NCBI GenBank assembly: GCA_020439505.1
Contig: JAGQSO010000233.1
Coordinates: forward strand, 1-32,776
Source of the DNA: Acidimicrobiales bacterium
Lineage (GTDB): Bacteria; Actinomycetota; Acidimicrobiia; Acidimicrobiales; Iamiaceae
Direction: 5' to 3'
Length of the DNA stretch: 32,776 bases
The notes beneath the pieces are model-generated. The model did no database searches and was not told where the DNA came from. It saw only the letters and a list, made by a program, of their open reading frames with translations. A program made the translations under genes and the position numbers. Below are positions 8,101 through 15,687 of this stretch, piece after piece. The first letter of the stretch is position 1, and each line of letters begins with the position of its first letter.

Positions 8101-9291
8101 TCAGCCGTTGACCTGGAGGAGGATGGCGTCGCCCTGACCGCCGCCACCGCACAGGGCGGCGGCACCGAGGCCGCCGCCACGACGGGCCAGCTCGAGGGCC
8201 AAGGTGAGGGTGACGCGGGTACCCGACATGCCGAGGGGGTGACCGATGGCGATGGCGCCGCCGTTCACGTTGCACACGTCCGAGGTGACGCCGAGGTCAC
8301 GCATCGAGGCAATGCCCACCGCGGCGAAGGCCTCGTTGAGCTCGAACAGATCGACGTCGGAAACCGACTTGCCGGCCCGGGCCAGCGCCGCCTCGATGGC
8401 GTTGGAGGGCTGGTGCAACAGCGAGGCGTCGGGTCCGGCCACCTGGCCGTAGCCGACCACCTCGGCCAGCGGGGCCAGGCCCAGCTCGTCGGCCTTGGCC
8501 TTGGACATCATCACCAGGGCGGCACCGCCGTCGGAGATCTGGCTGGCGTTGCCGGCGGTGATGTTGCCGGCCTTGTCGAAGGCCGGGCGCAGTTTGCCCA
8601 GGCTGTCGGCGGTGGTGTCACCCCGCACGCCCTCGTCCTCGCTCACCACCAGGGGGTCGCCCTTGCGCTGAGGGACCGACACCGGGGCGATCTCGTTGTC
8701 GAACAGGCCGTTCTTGGCGGCAGCGGCAGCCCGCTGGTGGGAGGCGGCGGCGAACTCGTCCTGCTCCTCGCGGGAGATGGCCTGGGCTTCCTTGGCGCAG
8801 TACGCCTCGGTGCCGGCACCCATGGCCACGTGGTCGAACTGGTCCCACAGGCCGTCGTACATGAGCGAGTCGACGACCTTCTGGTCACCGAGGCGGTAGC
8901 CCGAGCGGGCCCCGGGGAGCAGGTAGGGGGCGTTGGTCATGGACTCCATGCCACCGGCGATGACGATGTCGGCCTCACCGGCCTGGATCATCAGGTCGGC
9001 CAGGTAGATGGCGTGCATGCCCGACGGGCACACCTTGTTGACGGTGGTGGCCGGCACGCCCATGCCGATGCCGGCGTTGACGGCGGCCTGGCGGGCGGTG
9101 ATCTGGCCGGCACCGGCCTGGAGGACGTGTCCCATGAACACGTACTGGATCTGCTCGGCGGTCACGCCGGCCCGTTCCAGGGCGGCCTTGATGGCGAACC
9201 CACCCAGCTCGGCGGCGCTGAAGCCCGACAGGCCTCCAGAGAGCTTGCCCACGGGAGTGCGGGCGCCATTGATGATCACGGATCCGGCCAT
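8101..9291 (-). CDS. Acetyl-CoA C-acetyltransferase (thiolase)
   Basis: A 396-residue thiolase II family enzyme. The acyl-accepting Cys is C88 in [11 protein letters not shown]. The second active site contains NEAFA, the His of [14 protein letters not shown] and the second Cys in LCGGGGQGD. It would condense two acetyl-CoA to acetoacetyl-CoA or run in reverse in fatty acid and amino acid breakdown. A ribosome site (GAGGGGA) precedes the ATG by 8 nt, and a TACGCT -10-like box lies about 40 bp upstream. It is downstream of a DivIVA-domain gene on the same strand and 770 bp from crotonyl-CoA carboxylase/reductase on the other strand. Acetoacetyl-CoA formation is the first step toward crotonyl-CoA, so a link is plausible. 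Confidence 0.92.
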   Translation of the reverse strand: MAGSVIINGARTPVGKLSGGLSGFSAAELGGFAIKAALERAGVTAEQIQYVFMGHVLQAGAGQITARQAAVNAGIGMGVPATTVNKVCPSGMHAIYLADLMIQAGEADIVIAGGMESMTNAPYLLPGARSGYRLGDQKVVDSLMYDGLWDQFDHVAMGAGTEAYCAKEAQAISREEQDEFAAASHQRAAAAAKNGLFDNEIAPVSVPQRKGDPLVVSEDEGVRGDTTADSLGKLRPAFDKAGNITAGNASQISDGGAALVMMSKAKADELGLAPLAEVVGYGQVAGPDASLLHQPSNAIEAALARAGKSVSDVDLFELNEAFAAVGIASMRDLGVTSDVCNVNGGAIAIGHPLGMSGTRVTLTLALELARRGGGLGAAALCGGGGQGDAILLQVNG

Positions 9292-9405
9292 TGGAAGGTT
9301 CCCCTCAGGTGTTTCGGCACGATGGTGGCGTCAAGCGTACCGATGGCGACACCAGCCGCACCCATCCGCGAAGCGGTGGAACGGTTGCCGGCAAGACCTG
9401 TCGGG

Positions 9406-9969
9406 TCAGACGCCGGGCGACAGCGAGGGGAACCGCTGGTCCACCTCGGCCGCCTCGAGGGCATCGGCCACCCGGGCGCGCACCAGCTGCAGTTGTTGGA
9501 GGATGTCCTCGCGGGCGTTCACCAGGGCGCTGATCTCGGCGCCCAGAGAATCGACGGTCGAGGCGGGAGCGGCGTCGACGTTCGACCCGGTGCCCGACAC
9601 CTCCAACGACGGCAACCCCGCCAACCGTTGGTCGATGCGGGCGTGGGCCTCGGCCACCAGGCGCAGGGCGGCTGACTCTGCGGCACCGAGGACCGCCTCG
9701 GCGCGACTCTGAGCGATCTCGGCGTCGGCCTCTGCCGCCCGACGGATCGCCGCCGCCTCGGCGTGGGCCCGCTCCAGCACCTGGGCCGCCTCACCTTCCA
9801 GGCCTGCGGCGTCGGGTGAGAAGGTCAGCGGAGCCGGTACCCCGCTCAGCGAACCGTCGGCCACCTCGGCCGCGATCAAGGTCAGGAACTCACGGACCTC
9901 AGCCTGGTCATAGCCGCGCAGACCGAAGGCGAACTCCTTCTCGGCGATCTCGTCTGGTGTGAGTGGCAT
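9406..9969 (-). CDS. DivIVA-domain protein (Wag31-like)
   Basis: A 187-residue cytoplasmic protein. Its N-terminus matches the DivIVA lipid-binding domain (LTPDEIAEKEFAFGLRGYD, then QAEVREFL). A long Ala/Glu-rich region (about 60-110) is predicted to be a coiled coil, and a second helical segment ends the protein (about 140-180). Such proteins mark cell poles or septa and recruit wall-synthesis factors in actinobacteria. It is shorter than Wag31 itself, so it may be one of several DivIVA-like proteins. A GGGAG ribosome site precedes the ATG. It shares strand with the thiolase gene, 114 bp away, but a functional link is not evident. Confidence 0.75.
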   Translation of the reverse strand: MPLTPDEIAEKEFAFGLRGYDQAEVREFLTLIAAEVADGSLSGVPAPLTFSPDAAGLEGEAAQVLERAHAEAAAIRRAAEADAEIAQSRAEAVLGAAESAALRLVAEAHARIDQRLAGLPSLEVSGTGSNVDAAPASTVDSLGAEISALVNAREDILQQLQLVRARVADALEAAEVDQRFPSLSPGV

Positions 9970-10049
9970 GGGAACTCCCGGTTCTGGTCGCGCCGATGCT
10001 ACCGAGGTGACGATGCGTCAGAGATAGGGGTCCCGACCCGGGGCACCCC

Positions 10050-10055
10050 TAGGAT
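10050..10055 (+). promoter_or_regulatory. Probable -10 box (TAGGAT) of ccr
   Basis: TAGGAT ends 8 nt before the ccr ATG and there is no Shine-Dalgarno sequence between them, consistent with a leaderless transcript. Confidence 0.5.
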
Positions 10056-10063
10056 GCGCGCCC

Positions 10064-11404
10064 ATGCAGGCGATCCTCGAAGCCATCCAGGCCGGCGCGT
10101 CCGGTGAAGAAATCGGCAACCTCCAGGTGCCCGAGTCCTACCGGGCCGCGTTCGTCAAGCGTGACGAGCAGACCATGTGGGAAGGCGTGGCGTCAGAGGA
10201 CAAAGACCCTCGCCAGTCGCTCCACGTCGGCGAGGTCGCCACCCCCGAGCTGGCCCCCGACGAGGTGTACGTGGCGGTGATGGCTTCGGCCATCAACTTC
10301 AACACCGTTTGGACCTCGATCTTCGAGCCCCTCTCTACCTTCGGGTTCCTCGACCGGTTGGGCAAGGAGTCCAAGTGGGGGGCGCGCCACGCTCTGCCGT
10401 ACCACGTGGTCGGCTCGGACGCCTCGGGTGTGGTGGTCAGGGTCGGCTCGGCGGTGCGCAACTGGAAGCCGGGCGACAAGGTCACCGTCCACTGCAACTA
10501 CCTCGACGACCAGGACCCCTCGGCCCACGACGACTCGATGCTGGCCGCCAACCAGCGGATCTGGGGCTTCGAGTCCAACTTCGGCGGCCTGGCCGACCTG
10601 GCCCTAGTGAAGGCCAACCAGCTCATGCCCAAGCCCGCCCACCTCACCTGGGAGGAGGCAGCGTGCAACGCCCTGTGCAACTCGACCTCCTACCGCATGA
10701 TCGTGAGCCGCCACGCCGGTGACCTCAAGCAGGGTGAGGCCGTGCTGATCTGGGGAGCGACCGGCGGCATCGGCGGCTACGCCGTGCAGTACGTCCTCAA
10801 CGGGGGCGGTACCCCCGTCGGCGTGGTGTCCTCGGAGAAACGGGCCAACCTGTTGCGCGAGATGGGGTGCGAGCACGTCATCGACCGCCGCGAGAAGGAC
10901 TACAAGTTCTGGAAGGACGAGCACACCCAGGACGAGTCCGAGTGGCGTCGACTCGGCAAGGACATCCGAGGTCTGATCGGCCGTGATGTCGACACCGTCT
11001 TCGAACACCCCGGTCGATCCACCTTCGGTGCCTCGGTGTTCGCCGCCGCCCGCGGCGGCAAGATCGTCACCTGCGCCGCGACCTCGGGCTACATGATCGA
11101 GTACGACAACCGTCACCTGTGGATGAAGCTCAAGAGCATCGTGTCCTCGCACTTCGCCAACTACAAGGAGGCGTGGGCCGCCAACCAGCTCATCTGTGAG
11201 GGCAAGGTGCAGCCGCTGCTGTCCAAGACCTTCTCGCTCGAGCAGACGGGTGAGGCGGCTCTCGCCGTCCACAAGAACCAGATCGAGGGCAAGGCCGGCG
11301 TGCTGTGCCTGGCCCCCGAGGCCGGACTGGGCATCGACGACCCCGAGTTCCGGGCCAAGGTCGGCGAGGACAAGATCACCCTGTTCCAGCGCTTCGGCGC
11401 CTGA
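10064..11404 (+). CDS. ccr: Crotonyl-CoA carboxylase/reductase
   Basis: A 446-residue medium-chain dehydrogenase/reductase that reductively carboxylates crotonyl-CoA to ethylmalonyl-CoA with NADPH and CO2. The nucleotide site is WGATGGIGGYAVQY (230-243). Residues matching the known CO2 pocket of this enzyme class are present: Asn80 (AINFNTVWTS), Phe169-Glu170 (WGFESNFGG) and His363 (SSHFANY). It is therefore predicted to carboxylate rather than only reduce. It is the key enzyme of the ethylmalonyl-CoA pathway and also makes extender units for polyketides. The thiolase and methylmalonyl-CoA epimerase genes nearby fit the first reading. The other ethylmalonyl-CoA genes are not in the window. 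Confidence 0.93.
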   Translation: MQAILEAIQAGASGEEIGNLQVPESYRAAFVKRDEQTMWEGVASEDKDPRQSLHVGEVATPELAPDEVYVAVMASAINFNTVWTSIFEPLSTFGFLDRLGKESKWGARHALPYHVVGSDASGVVVRVGSAVRNWKPGDKVTVHCNYLDDQDPSAHDDSMLAANQRIWGFESNFGGLADLALVKANQLMPKPAHLTWEEAACNALCNSTSYRMIVSRHAGDLKQGEAVLIWGATGGIGGYAVQYVLNGGGTPVGVVSSEKRANLLREMGCEHVIDRREKDYKFWKDEHTQDESEWRRLGKDIRGLIGRDVDTVFEHPGRSTFGASVFAAARGGKIVTCAATSGYMIEYDNRHLWMKLKSIVSSHFANYKEAWAANQLICEGKVQPLLSKTFSLEQTGEAALAVHKNQIEGKAGVLCLAPEAGLGIDDPEFRAKVGEDKITLFQRFGA

Positions 11405-11431
11405 GACGCCCACCGGTCACCGCCGGTATCT

Positions 11432-11457
11432 GGCGCCCACCGCCGCAGGTGGGTGCC
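11432..11457 (+). terminator. Hairpin after ccr
   Basis: A 10-bp stem with one G-U pair (GGCGCCCACC with GGTGGGTGCC) around a 6-nt loop lies 27 nt past the ccr stop. Confidence 0.5.
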
Positions 11458-11540
11458 CCGATCCCGGCGACAGAGTCAGTCCCCGTCACGCCGGCAGAGC
11501 AGTTGGGCCGTCGGTTCCGCTCCGAGTAGCGTCACCCGAC

Positions 11541-11630
11541 GGAGGGTTGCCAGAGCGGACGAATGGGACGGTCTCGAAAACCGTTGTGGGTGCAAGCCCA
11601 CCGTGGGTTCAAATCCCACACCCTCCGCCA
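11541..11630 (+). tRNA. tRNA-Ser (anticodon CGA)
   Basis: A 90-nt class II tRNA has acceptor GGAGGGT/ACCCTCC, an anticodon loop CTCGAAA read as CGA, a long variable arm (TGTGGGTGCAAGCCCACC region), a TTCAAAT T-loop and an encoded CCA end. It decodes UCG, a codon used heavily in this GC-rich genome. Confidence 0.95.
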
Positions 11631-11636
11631 TCACGA

Positions 11637-11669
11637 GAGAAGCCCCCGGCCTGAGGTCGGGGGCTTCTC
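11637..11669 (+). terminator. Hairpin terminator after tRNA-Ser(CGA)
   Basis: A perfect 12-bp stem (GAGAAGCCCCCG with CGGGGGCTTCTC) that can extend by three inner pairs around a TGA loop begins 7 nt after the tRNA. It could also end the convergent yceI transcript. Confidence 0.75.
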
Positions 11670-11713
11670 CACTTTCGGGGCCTCGGGGGGTATCCCCCGC
11701 CGAGGGGTCGGGT

Positions 11714-12259
11714 TCAGTGGGCCTGGAGGACCGCTTCGACCTCGAGGTACACCTTGATCTTGTCGCCGACGACCACGCCGGGACCGTCCATCGGGACCTC
11801 GAAGTCAACGCCGAACTGCTTGCGGCTGATCTCGGTCTCGGCCGAGAACCCGGCCCGGGTGCCGCCCCAGGGGTCGGGGTGGGTGCCGTTGAACTCGAGG
11901 TCCAACTCGACGGGCAGGGTGGTGCCCTTGATGGTGAGGTCGCCGGTGACCACGAAGTCGTCGCCGTTCTCCTTCACCGCGGTGGAGCGGAAGGTCAGCA
12001 TCGGGTGGGCCTCCACTTCGAAGAAGTCGGCCGAACGCAGGTGGTTGTCCCGGTTGGCGTCACGGGTGTTGATGGAGGCCAGGTCGACGTCGGCGTGCAC
12101 CGAGGACTGGAGCGGGTCGGTACCGATGGTGATGGTTCCGCTGAAGGTGTCGAAGGTGCCCTTCACCTTGGACACCATGAGGTGGCGGACGCTGAAGCCG
12201 ACCTCGGAGTGGGAGGGGTCGATGGTCCAGGTTCCGGCGGGGATCTGTGGGGTGGTCAT
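11714..12259 (-). CDS. YceI family lipid-binding protein
   Basis: A 181-residue YceI-fold protein, a lipocalin-like barrel that holds isoprenoid or fatty-acyl ligands. The opening WTIDPSHSEVGFSVRHLMVSK and the HLRSADFFEVEAHPMLTFRS segment are the family hallmarks. It has no signal peptide, so it is probably cytoplasmic, unlike the periplasmic E. coli protein. A GGAG ribosome site sits 6 nt before the ATG. It is divergent from a MarR regulator, with about 96 bp between starts holding two inverted repeats, so regulation by that MarR protein is likely. YceI/MarR pairs are familiar; the ligand is unknown. Confidence 0.88.
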   Translation of the reverse strand: MTTPQIPAGTWTIDPSHSEVGFSVRHLMVSKVKGTFDTFSGTITIGTDPLQSSVHADVDLASINTRDANRDNHLRSADFFEVEAHPMLTFRSTAVKENGDDFVVTGDLTIKGTTLPVELDLEFNGTHPDPWGGTRAGFSAETEISRKQFGVDFEVPMDGPGVVVGDKIKVYLEVEAVLQAH

Positions 12260-12284
12260 TTTCAGCTCCAGTTGGATGAAGATT

Positions 12285-12311
12285 GGATAGTTGCGAGCAC
12301 AACCACTATCC
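12285..12311. promoter_or_regulatory. Inverted repeat in the yceI/marR divergent region
   Basis: GGATAGT (12285-12291) and ACTATCC (12305-12311) form 7-bp arms with 13 nt between, and GTTG/CAAC inside adds partial pairing. It lies in the yceI 5' leader and could be a second MarR operator. Confidence 0.4.
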
Positions 12312-12319
12312 TCAACATC

Positions 12320-12348
12320 GTTGACATGTCAACTATTCCGGGTAGGGT
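12320..12348 (+). promoter_or_regulatory. marR promoter with palindromic operator over the -35 box
   Basis: GTTGACATGTCAAC (12320-12333) is a perfect 14-bp palindrome. It contains TTGACA on both strands. On the plus strand TTGACA, a 16-bp spacer and TAGGGT (12343-12348) form a strong promoter whose start would fall at the marR ATG, 7 nt past the -10 box. On the minus strand the same palindrome could give the -35 of the yceI promoter. A repressor bound here would block both. Confidence 0.6.
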
Positions 12349-12355
12349 TCTTTTC

Positions 12356-12829
12356 ATGGCCGGAACCACCCGCCCCCCGTCCCCGCCCCAGTGGCTGACC
12401 CCCGTCGAGATGCGCGCCTGGCGGTCGGTGGTCCACGGGACGCGGCACCTCTTCGCCGTACTCGACCGCGACCTGAAGCCGCACGGCCTCAGCGGCGACG
12501 ACTACGGCGTGCTGGTCGCCCTGTCCGAGGCCCCCGATGGTCGTTGCCGGATGGCCGAACTGGCCGACGCCGCTGCCGAATCCCGCAGCCGGCTGTCCCA
12601 CCACATCGGCCGCTTGGAATCACGGGGCCTGGTCGAGCGCACATCGTGTCCCGAGGACCGCCGGGGGCAGTTCGCCGTCATCACCCCCGCCGGTCGGGAT
12701 CTGTTGGAGGCCACCGCCCCTCACCACGTGGCCAGCGTCAGGGAGCACTTCATCTCCCAACTGTCCCCCGACGAGTTGGCCACCCTGGGCGAAGTGTTCG
12801 CCCGCATCGCACCCACCCTCACCGACTGA
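12356..12829 (+). CDS. MarR family transcriptional regulator
   Basis: A 157-residue winged-helix repressor. The HTH spans about GRCRMAELADAAAESRSRLSHHI (62-84), followed by the wing with LVERTSCPEDRRGQFAVITPAG, including the conserved DxR of MarR proteins. Flanking helices make the dimer interface. The start is fixed by the leaderless promoter 7 nt upstream; the longer upstream frame is an antisense shadow of yceI. It probably represses itself and yceI through the shared palindrome. The inducer is unknown. An ABC exporter gene follows in the same direction 108 bp away with its own -10-like box. Confidence 0.85.
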   Translation: MAGTTRPPSPPQWLTPVEMRAWRSVVHGTRHLFAVLDRDLKPHGLSGDDYGVLVALSEAPDGRCRMAELADAAAESRSRLSHHIGRLESRGLVERTSCPEDRRGQFAVITPAGRDLLEATAPHHVASVREHFISQLSPDELATLGEVFARIAPTLTD

Positions 12830-12922
12830 GTCAGCACCAGGACGCCCGGGCCAAGCCCCGCCAAGAATCCCGGAACGGCACCGACCGCCGCCGCCAGCGG
12901 TGGCTCGAGGCAGGCGCGGTCG

Positions 12923-12928
12923 TATCGT
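12923..12928 (+). promoter_or_regulatory. Probable -10 box (TATCGT) of the ABC transporter gene
   Basis: TATCGT ends 9 nt before the ATG and fits TAnnnT. No ribosome site follows it. Confidence 0.4.
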
Positions 12929-12937
12929 TCGGCCGGG

Positions 12938-14809
12938 ATGAACACACCGTCGGCCTTCATGATGATGCGATCGGATCCGTCGGCAGTCGCCGGGGTGACG
13001 CTCACCCCAGGCCTGGTGCGTCGGGTGTGGGCCTTCGCCGCCGCCTACCGGATGCGGGTCGGCGGGTTCCTGGTGCTCGTCGTCGCCCAGTCGTTCCTGG
13101 GACTGGTACCTCCCCTCGTCATCCGCCAGATCATCGATGAGGCCCTACCCCACCACGACCGCGACCAGGTGACGGCCCTGGCGGTGCTCATGATCGTCAC
13201 CGCTCTGGTCAGCGCGGCGCTGGGTCTGGTCGAGCGGTGGCTGTCGGCGACCATCGGCGAAGGCCTCATCTACGACCTGCGCAGCGCCCTGTTCGACCAC
13301 GTTCAGCGCCAGCCGATCGCCTTCTTCACCCGCACCCAGACCGGAGCCCTCGTCAGCCGGCTGAACAACGACGTGATCGGTGCCCAGAGGGCGGTGACCG
13401 GCACGTTGGGAACGGTGGTCTCCAACGTCGTGACCCTGGCCACGACCATGGGGGCCATGGTGGTGTTGGAGTGGCGGTTGTCGGTCCTGTCGCTGCTGCT
13501 GCTGCCGGTGTTCATCGTCCCGGCCAAGCGCGTCGGCCGTCGGCTGGCCGGCATCACCCGGGAGGGCTTCAACCTCAACGCCGAGATGAACGCCACCATG
13601 ACCGAACGCTTCGGGGTGTCGGGGGCACTGCTGGTCAAGCTGTTCGGCAGCCACGACCGCGAGGCGGGTGAGTTCTCGGCCCGGGCCGGTCGGGTGCGCG
13701 ACATCGGGGTGCGCAGCGCCATGTACACCCGGACGTTCCTCACCGCGCTGACCCTGGTGGGTGCGGTCGGCACCGCGGTGGTGTACCTGGTCGGGGGACG
13801 GCTGGTCATCTCGGGTGCGATCACCACCGGCACCATGGTCGCCCTCGGGGTGCTGGTCACCCAGATCTACGCCCCCTTGACCAGCCTGACCAACGCCCGG
13901 GTCGATCTGATGACCGCCTTCGTGTCGTTCGACCGGGTCTTCGAGGTGCTCGACTCCCCGAACCCGATCGCCGAACGCCCCGACGCCGAGGCCCTCGTCG
14001 AACCCGTAGGACGCATCGAGTTCGACCACGTCACCTTCGCCTACCCCACCGGCGCCGAGTCGTCGGTGGCCTCCCTCGAGAGCGCCCAGCAGTCCGCCGC
14101 TCCCGACGAGGGGGCGGGCCCGGTCATCCACGACCTCTCCTTCTCCATCGAGGCCGGCCACACCGTGGCCGTCGTCGGACCGTCCGGCGCGGGCAAGACC
14201 ACCGTCGCCCAACTCATCCCCCGGCTCTACGAGGTCACCGAGGGAGCGGTCCGGGTCGACGGCCATGACGTGAGGGACCTGACCCAGGACTCACTGCGGG
14301 CCGCCATCGGGGTGGTGAGCCAGGACCCCCACCTGTTCCACGAGTCCGTCGCCGACAACCTGCGCTACGCCCGCCCCGACGCCACCGACGCCGACCTCGA
14401 GAAGGCGGCGCGGGCGGCCCGGATCCACGACGTGATCGCCGCGCTGCCCGACGGTTACCGGACCGTGGTCGGCGAGCGGGGCTACCGCCTGTCGGGGGGC
14501 GAGAAGCAACGCCTCGCCATCGCCCGGATGCTGCTCAAGGACCCCGCCATCGTCATCCTCGACGAGGCGACCTCCAACCTCGACAGCGAGAACGAGGCGG
14601 CGGTGCAAGAGGCCCTGTCGGTCGCCTTGGAGGGCCGGACCGCGGTGGTGATCGCCCACCGACTGTCGACCATCGTCGACGCCGACGAGATCCTGGTCCT
14701 GGACCAGGGACGCCTGGTGGAACAAGGTCGCCACGTCGAGCTGATGGCCGCTGACGGGCTCTACGCCGACCTCTACCGCACTCTGGTTCGAGACCACCCC
14801 GAGACGTGA
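12938..14809 (+). CDS. ABC transporter, fused permease and ATP-binding domains
   Basis: A 623-residue half-transporter of the exporter type (MsbA/LmrA-like). About six membrane helices span roughly residues 40-330. The nucleotide-binding domain follows: Walker A GPSGAGKTT near 414, signature LSGGEKQR near 518, Walker B AIVILDEATSNLDSEN and the switch His in IAHRLST. It should work as a homodimer or with an unseen partner and move a lipid, drug or peptide outward; the substrate cannot be read from sequence. About 25 Ala/Ser/Glu-rich residues are inserted between FAYP and VIHDLSF (about 370-395), where family members usually have a short loop. It lies downstream of marR, so drug-responsive control is possible but not shown. 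Confidence 0.9.
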   Translation: MNTPSAFMMMRSDPSAVAGVTLTPGLVRRVWAFAAAYRMRVGGFLVLVVAQSFLGLVPPLVIRQIIDEALPHHDRDQVTALAVLMIVTALVSAALGLVERWLSATIGEGLIYDLRSALFDHVQRQPIAFFTRTQTGALVSRLNNDVIGAQRAVTGTLGTVVSNVVTLATTMGAMVVLEWRLSVLSLLLLPVFIVPAKRVGRRLAGITREGFNLNAEMNATMTERFGVSGALLVKLFGSHDREAGEFSARAGRVRDIGVRSAMYTRTFLTALTLVGAVGTAVVYLVGGRLVISGAITTGTMVALGVLVTQIYAPLTSLTNARVDLMTAFVSFDRVFEVLDSPNPIAERPDAEALVEPVGRIEFDHVTFAYPTGAESSVASLESAQQSAAPDEGAGPVIHDLSFSIEAGHTVAVVGPSGAGKTTVAQLIPRLYEVTEGAVRVDGHDVRDLTQDSLRAAIGVVSQDPHLFHESVADNLRYARPDATDADLEKAARAARIHDVIAALPDGYRTVVGERGYRLSGGEKQRLAIARMLLKDPAIVILDEATSNLDSENEAAVQEALSVALEGRTAVVIAHRLSTIVDADEILVLDQGRLVEQGRHVELMAADGLYADLYRTLVRDHPET

Positions 14810-14879
14810 GCGCCGGCACCCGACCGGCGAACCCGCCACCGCGCAACACGCTTCGGACACGAACTCGTGTGACATCGGG

Positions 14880-14908
14880 TTCTGGCCCGAGGATCTCGGC
14901 GGTAGGGT
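14880..14908 (+). promoter_or_regulatory. Promoter of the superoxide dismutase gene
   Basis: TTCTGG (14880-14885), a 17-bp spacer and TAGGGT (14903-14908) precede the gene. Unlike most units here, this one leaves a leader of about 30 nt carrying a GAAAGGA ribosome site. Confidence 0.5.
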
Positions 14909-14947
14909 CAACGCCGCGCTGAAACCGACCCTCCGAAAGGAACCCCC

Positions 14948-15532
14948 ATGGCCATCGAGCTGCCGCCGCTGCCCTTCGCCCCCGATGCCCTCGAGAGCAA
15001 AGGCCTCTCGAAGGAGACCATCGACTACCACTACGGCAAGCACCATGCCGCCTACGTGAACCAGCTCAACGGTCTGATCGAGGGCACCGAGAACGCCGAC
15101 AAGTCGCTGGAGGAGATCATCCTCGCGGCCGACGCCGGCCCCCTGTTCAACAACTCCGCTCAGGTGTGGAACCACACCTTCTACTGGAACTGCCTGTCGC
15201 CCACCGGCGGCGGCGCCCCCACCGGCGAGCTCGGTGACGCCATCAACTCGGCCTTCGGATCCTTCGATGCGTTCTCCACCGAGTTCTCCGACGCCGCCAA
15301 GACCCAGTTCGGCTCGGGCTGGGCGTGGCTGGTCGACGACGGCGGCCTCAAGATCCAAAAGACCGCCAACGCCGATCTGCCCCTCAAGCACGGCGTCAAG
15401 GCCCTGCTCACCATCGACGTGTGGGAGCACGCCTACTACGTCGACTTCCGCAACGCCCGCCCCGACTACATCTCCAACTTCCTCGCCAACCTGGTGAACT
15501 GGGACTTCGTCGCCCAGAACCTCGCCAGCTGA
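14948..15532 (+). CDS. sodB: Superoxide dismutase, Fe type
   Basis: A 194-residue cytoplasmic enzyme that converts superoxide to hydrogen peroxide and oxygen. The metal ligands are H28 (YHYGKHH), H76 (QVWNHTFYW), D157 and H161 (DVWEHAYY). Gln72 in SAQVWNH sits where Fe-type enzymes carry the active-site Gln, and the segment FGSGWAWL also matches the Fe type, so iron is favoured. It closely follows the E. coli SodB pattern throughout. A clear ribosome site GAAAGGA precedes the ATG, and a strong terminator follows, so it is a single-gene unit. Confidence 0.94.
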   Translation: MAIELPPLPFAPDALESKGLSKETIDYHYGKHHAAYVNQLNGLIEGTENADKSLEEIILAADAGPLFNNSAQVWNHTFYWNCLSPTGGGAPTGELGDAINSAFGSFDAFSTEFSDAAKTQFGSGWAWLVDDGGLKIQKTANADLPLKHGVKALLTIDVWEHAYYVDFRNARPDYISNFLANLVNWDFVAQNLAS

Positions 15533-15549
15533 TCCGAGTTCCTTTCGAC

Positions 15550-15581
15550 CTGTGGGCCGCACCCGATGGTGCGGCCCACAG
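15550..15581 (+). terminator. Hairpin terminator of sodB
   Basis: A perfect 14-bp stem (CTGTGGGCCGCACC with GGTGCGGCCCACAG) with a CGAT tetraloop lies 17 nt after the stop. Confidence 0.8.
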
Positions 15582-15674
15582 TCGCGTCCTGACCCGGTGC
15601 CAGACCCGCCCGATGCTCTCTCTCGAGCGACACGGCCCTTGGCCCACATCGGCTTGACCGTCACCTGACCGGGG

Positions 15675-15680
15675 TACCGT
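15675..15680 (+). promoter_or_regulatory. Probable -10 box (TACCGT) of xseA
   Basis: TACCGT ends 7 nt before the GTG at 15688. It overlaps an alternative GTG at 15679 and so argues for the later start. Confidence 0.4.
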
Positions 15681-15687
15681 GCCGCCC

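Noticed and set aside
8017..9675. A 552-codon plus-strand frame
   Set aside because: It is the shadow of the thiolase and DivIVA genes and has no recognisable motif.
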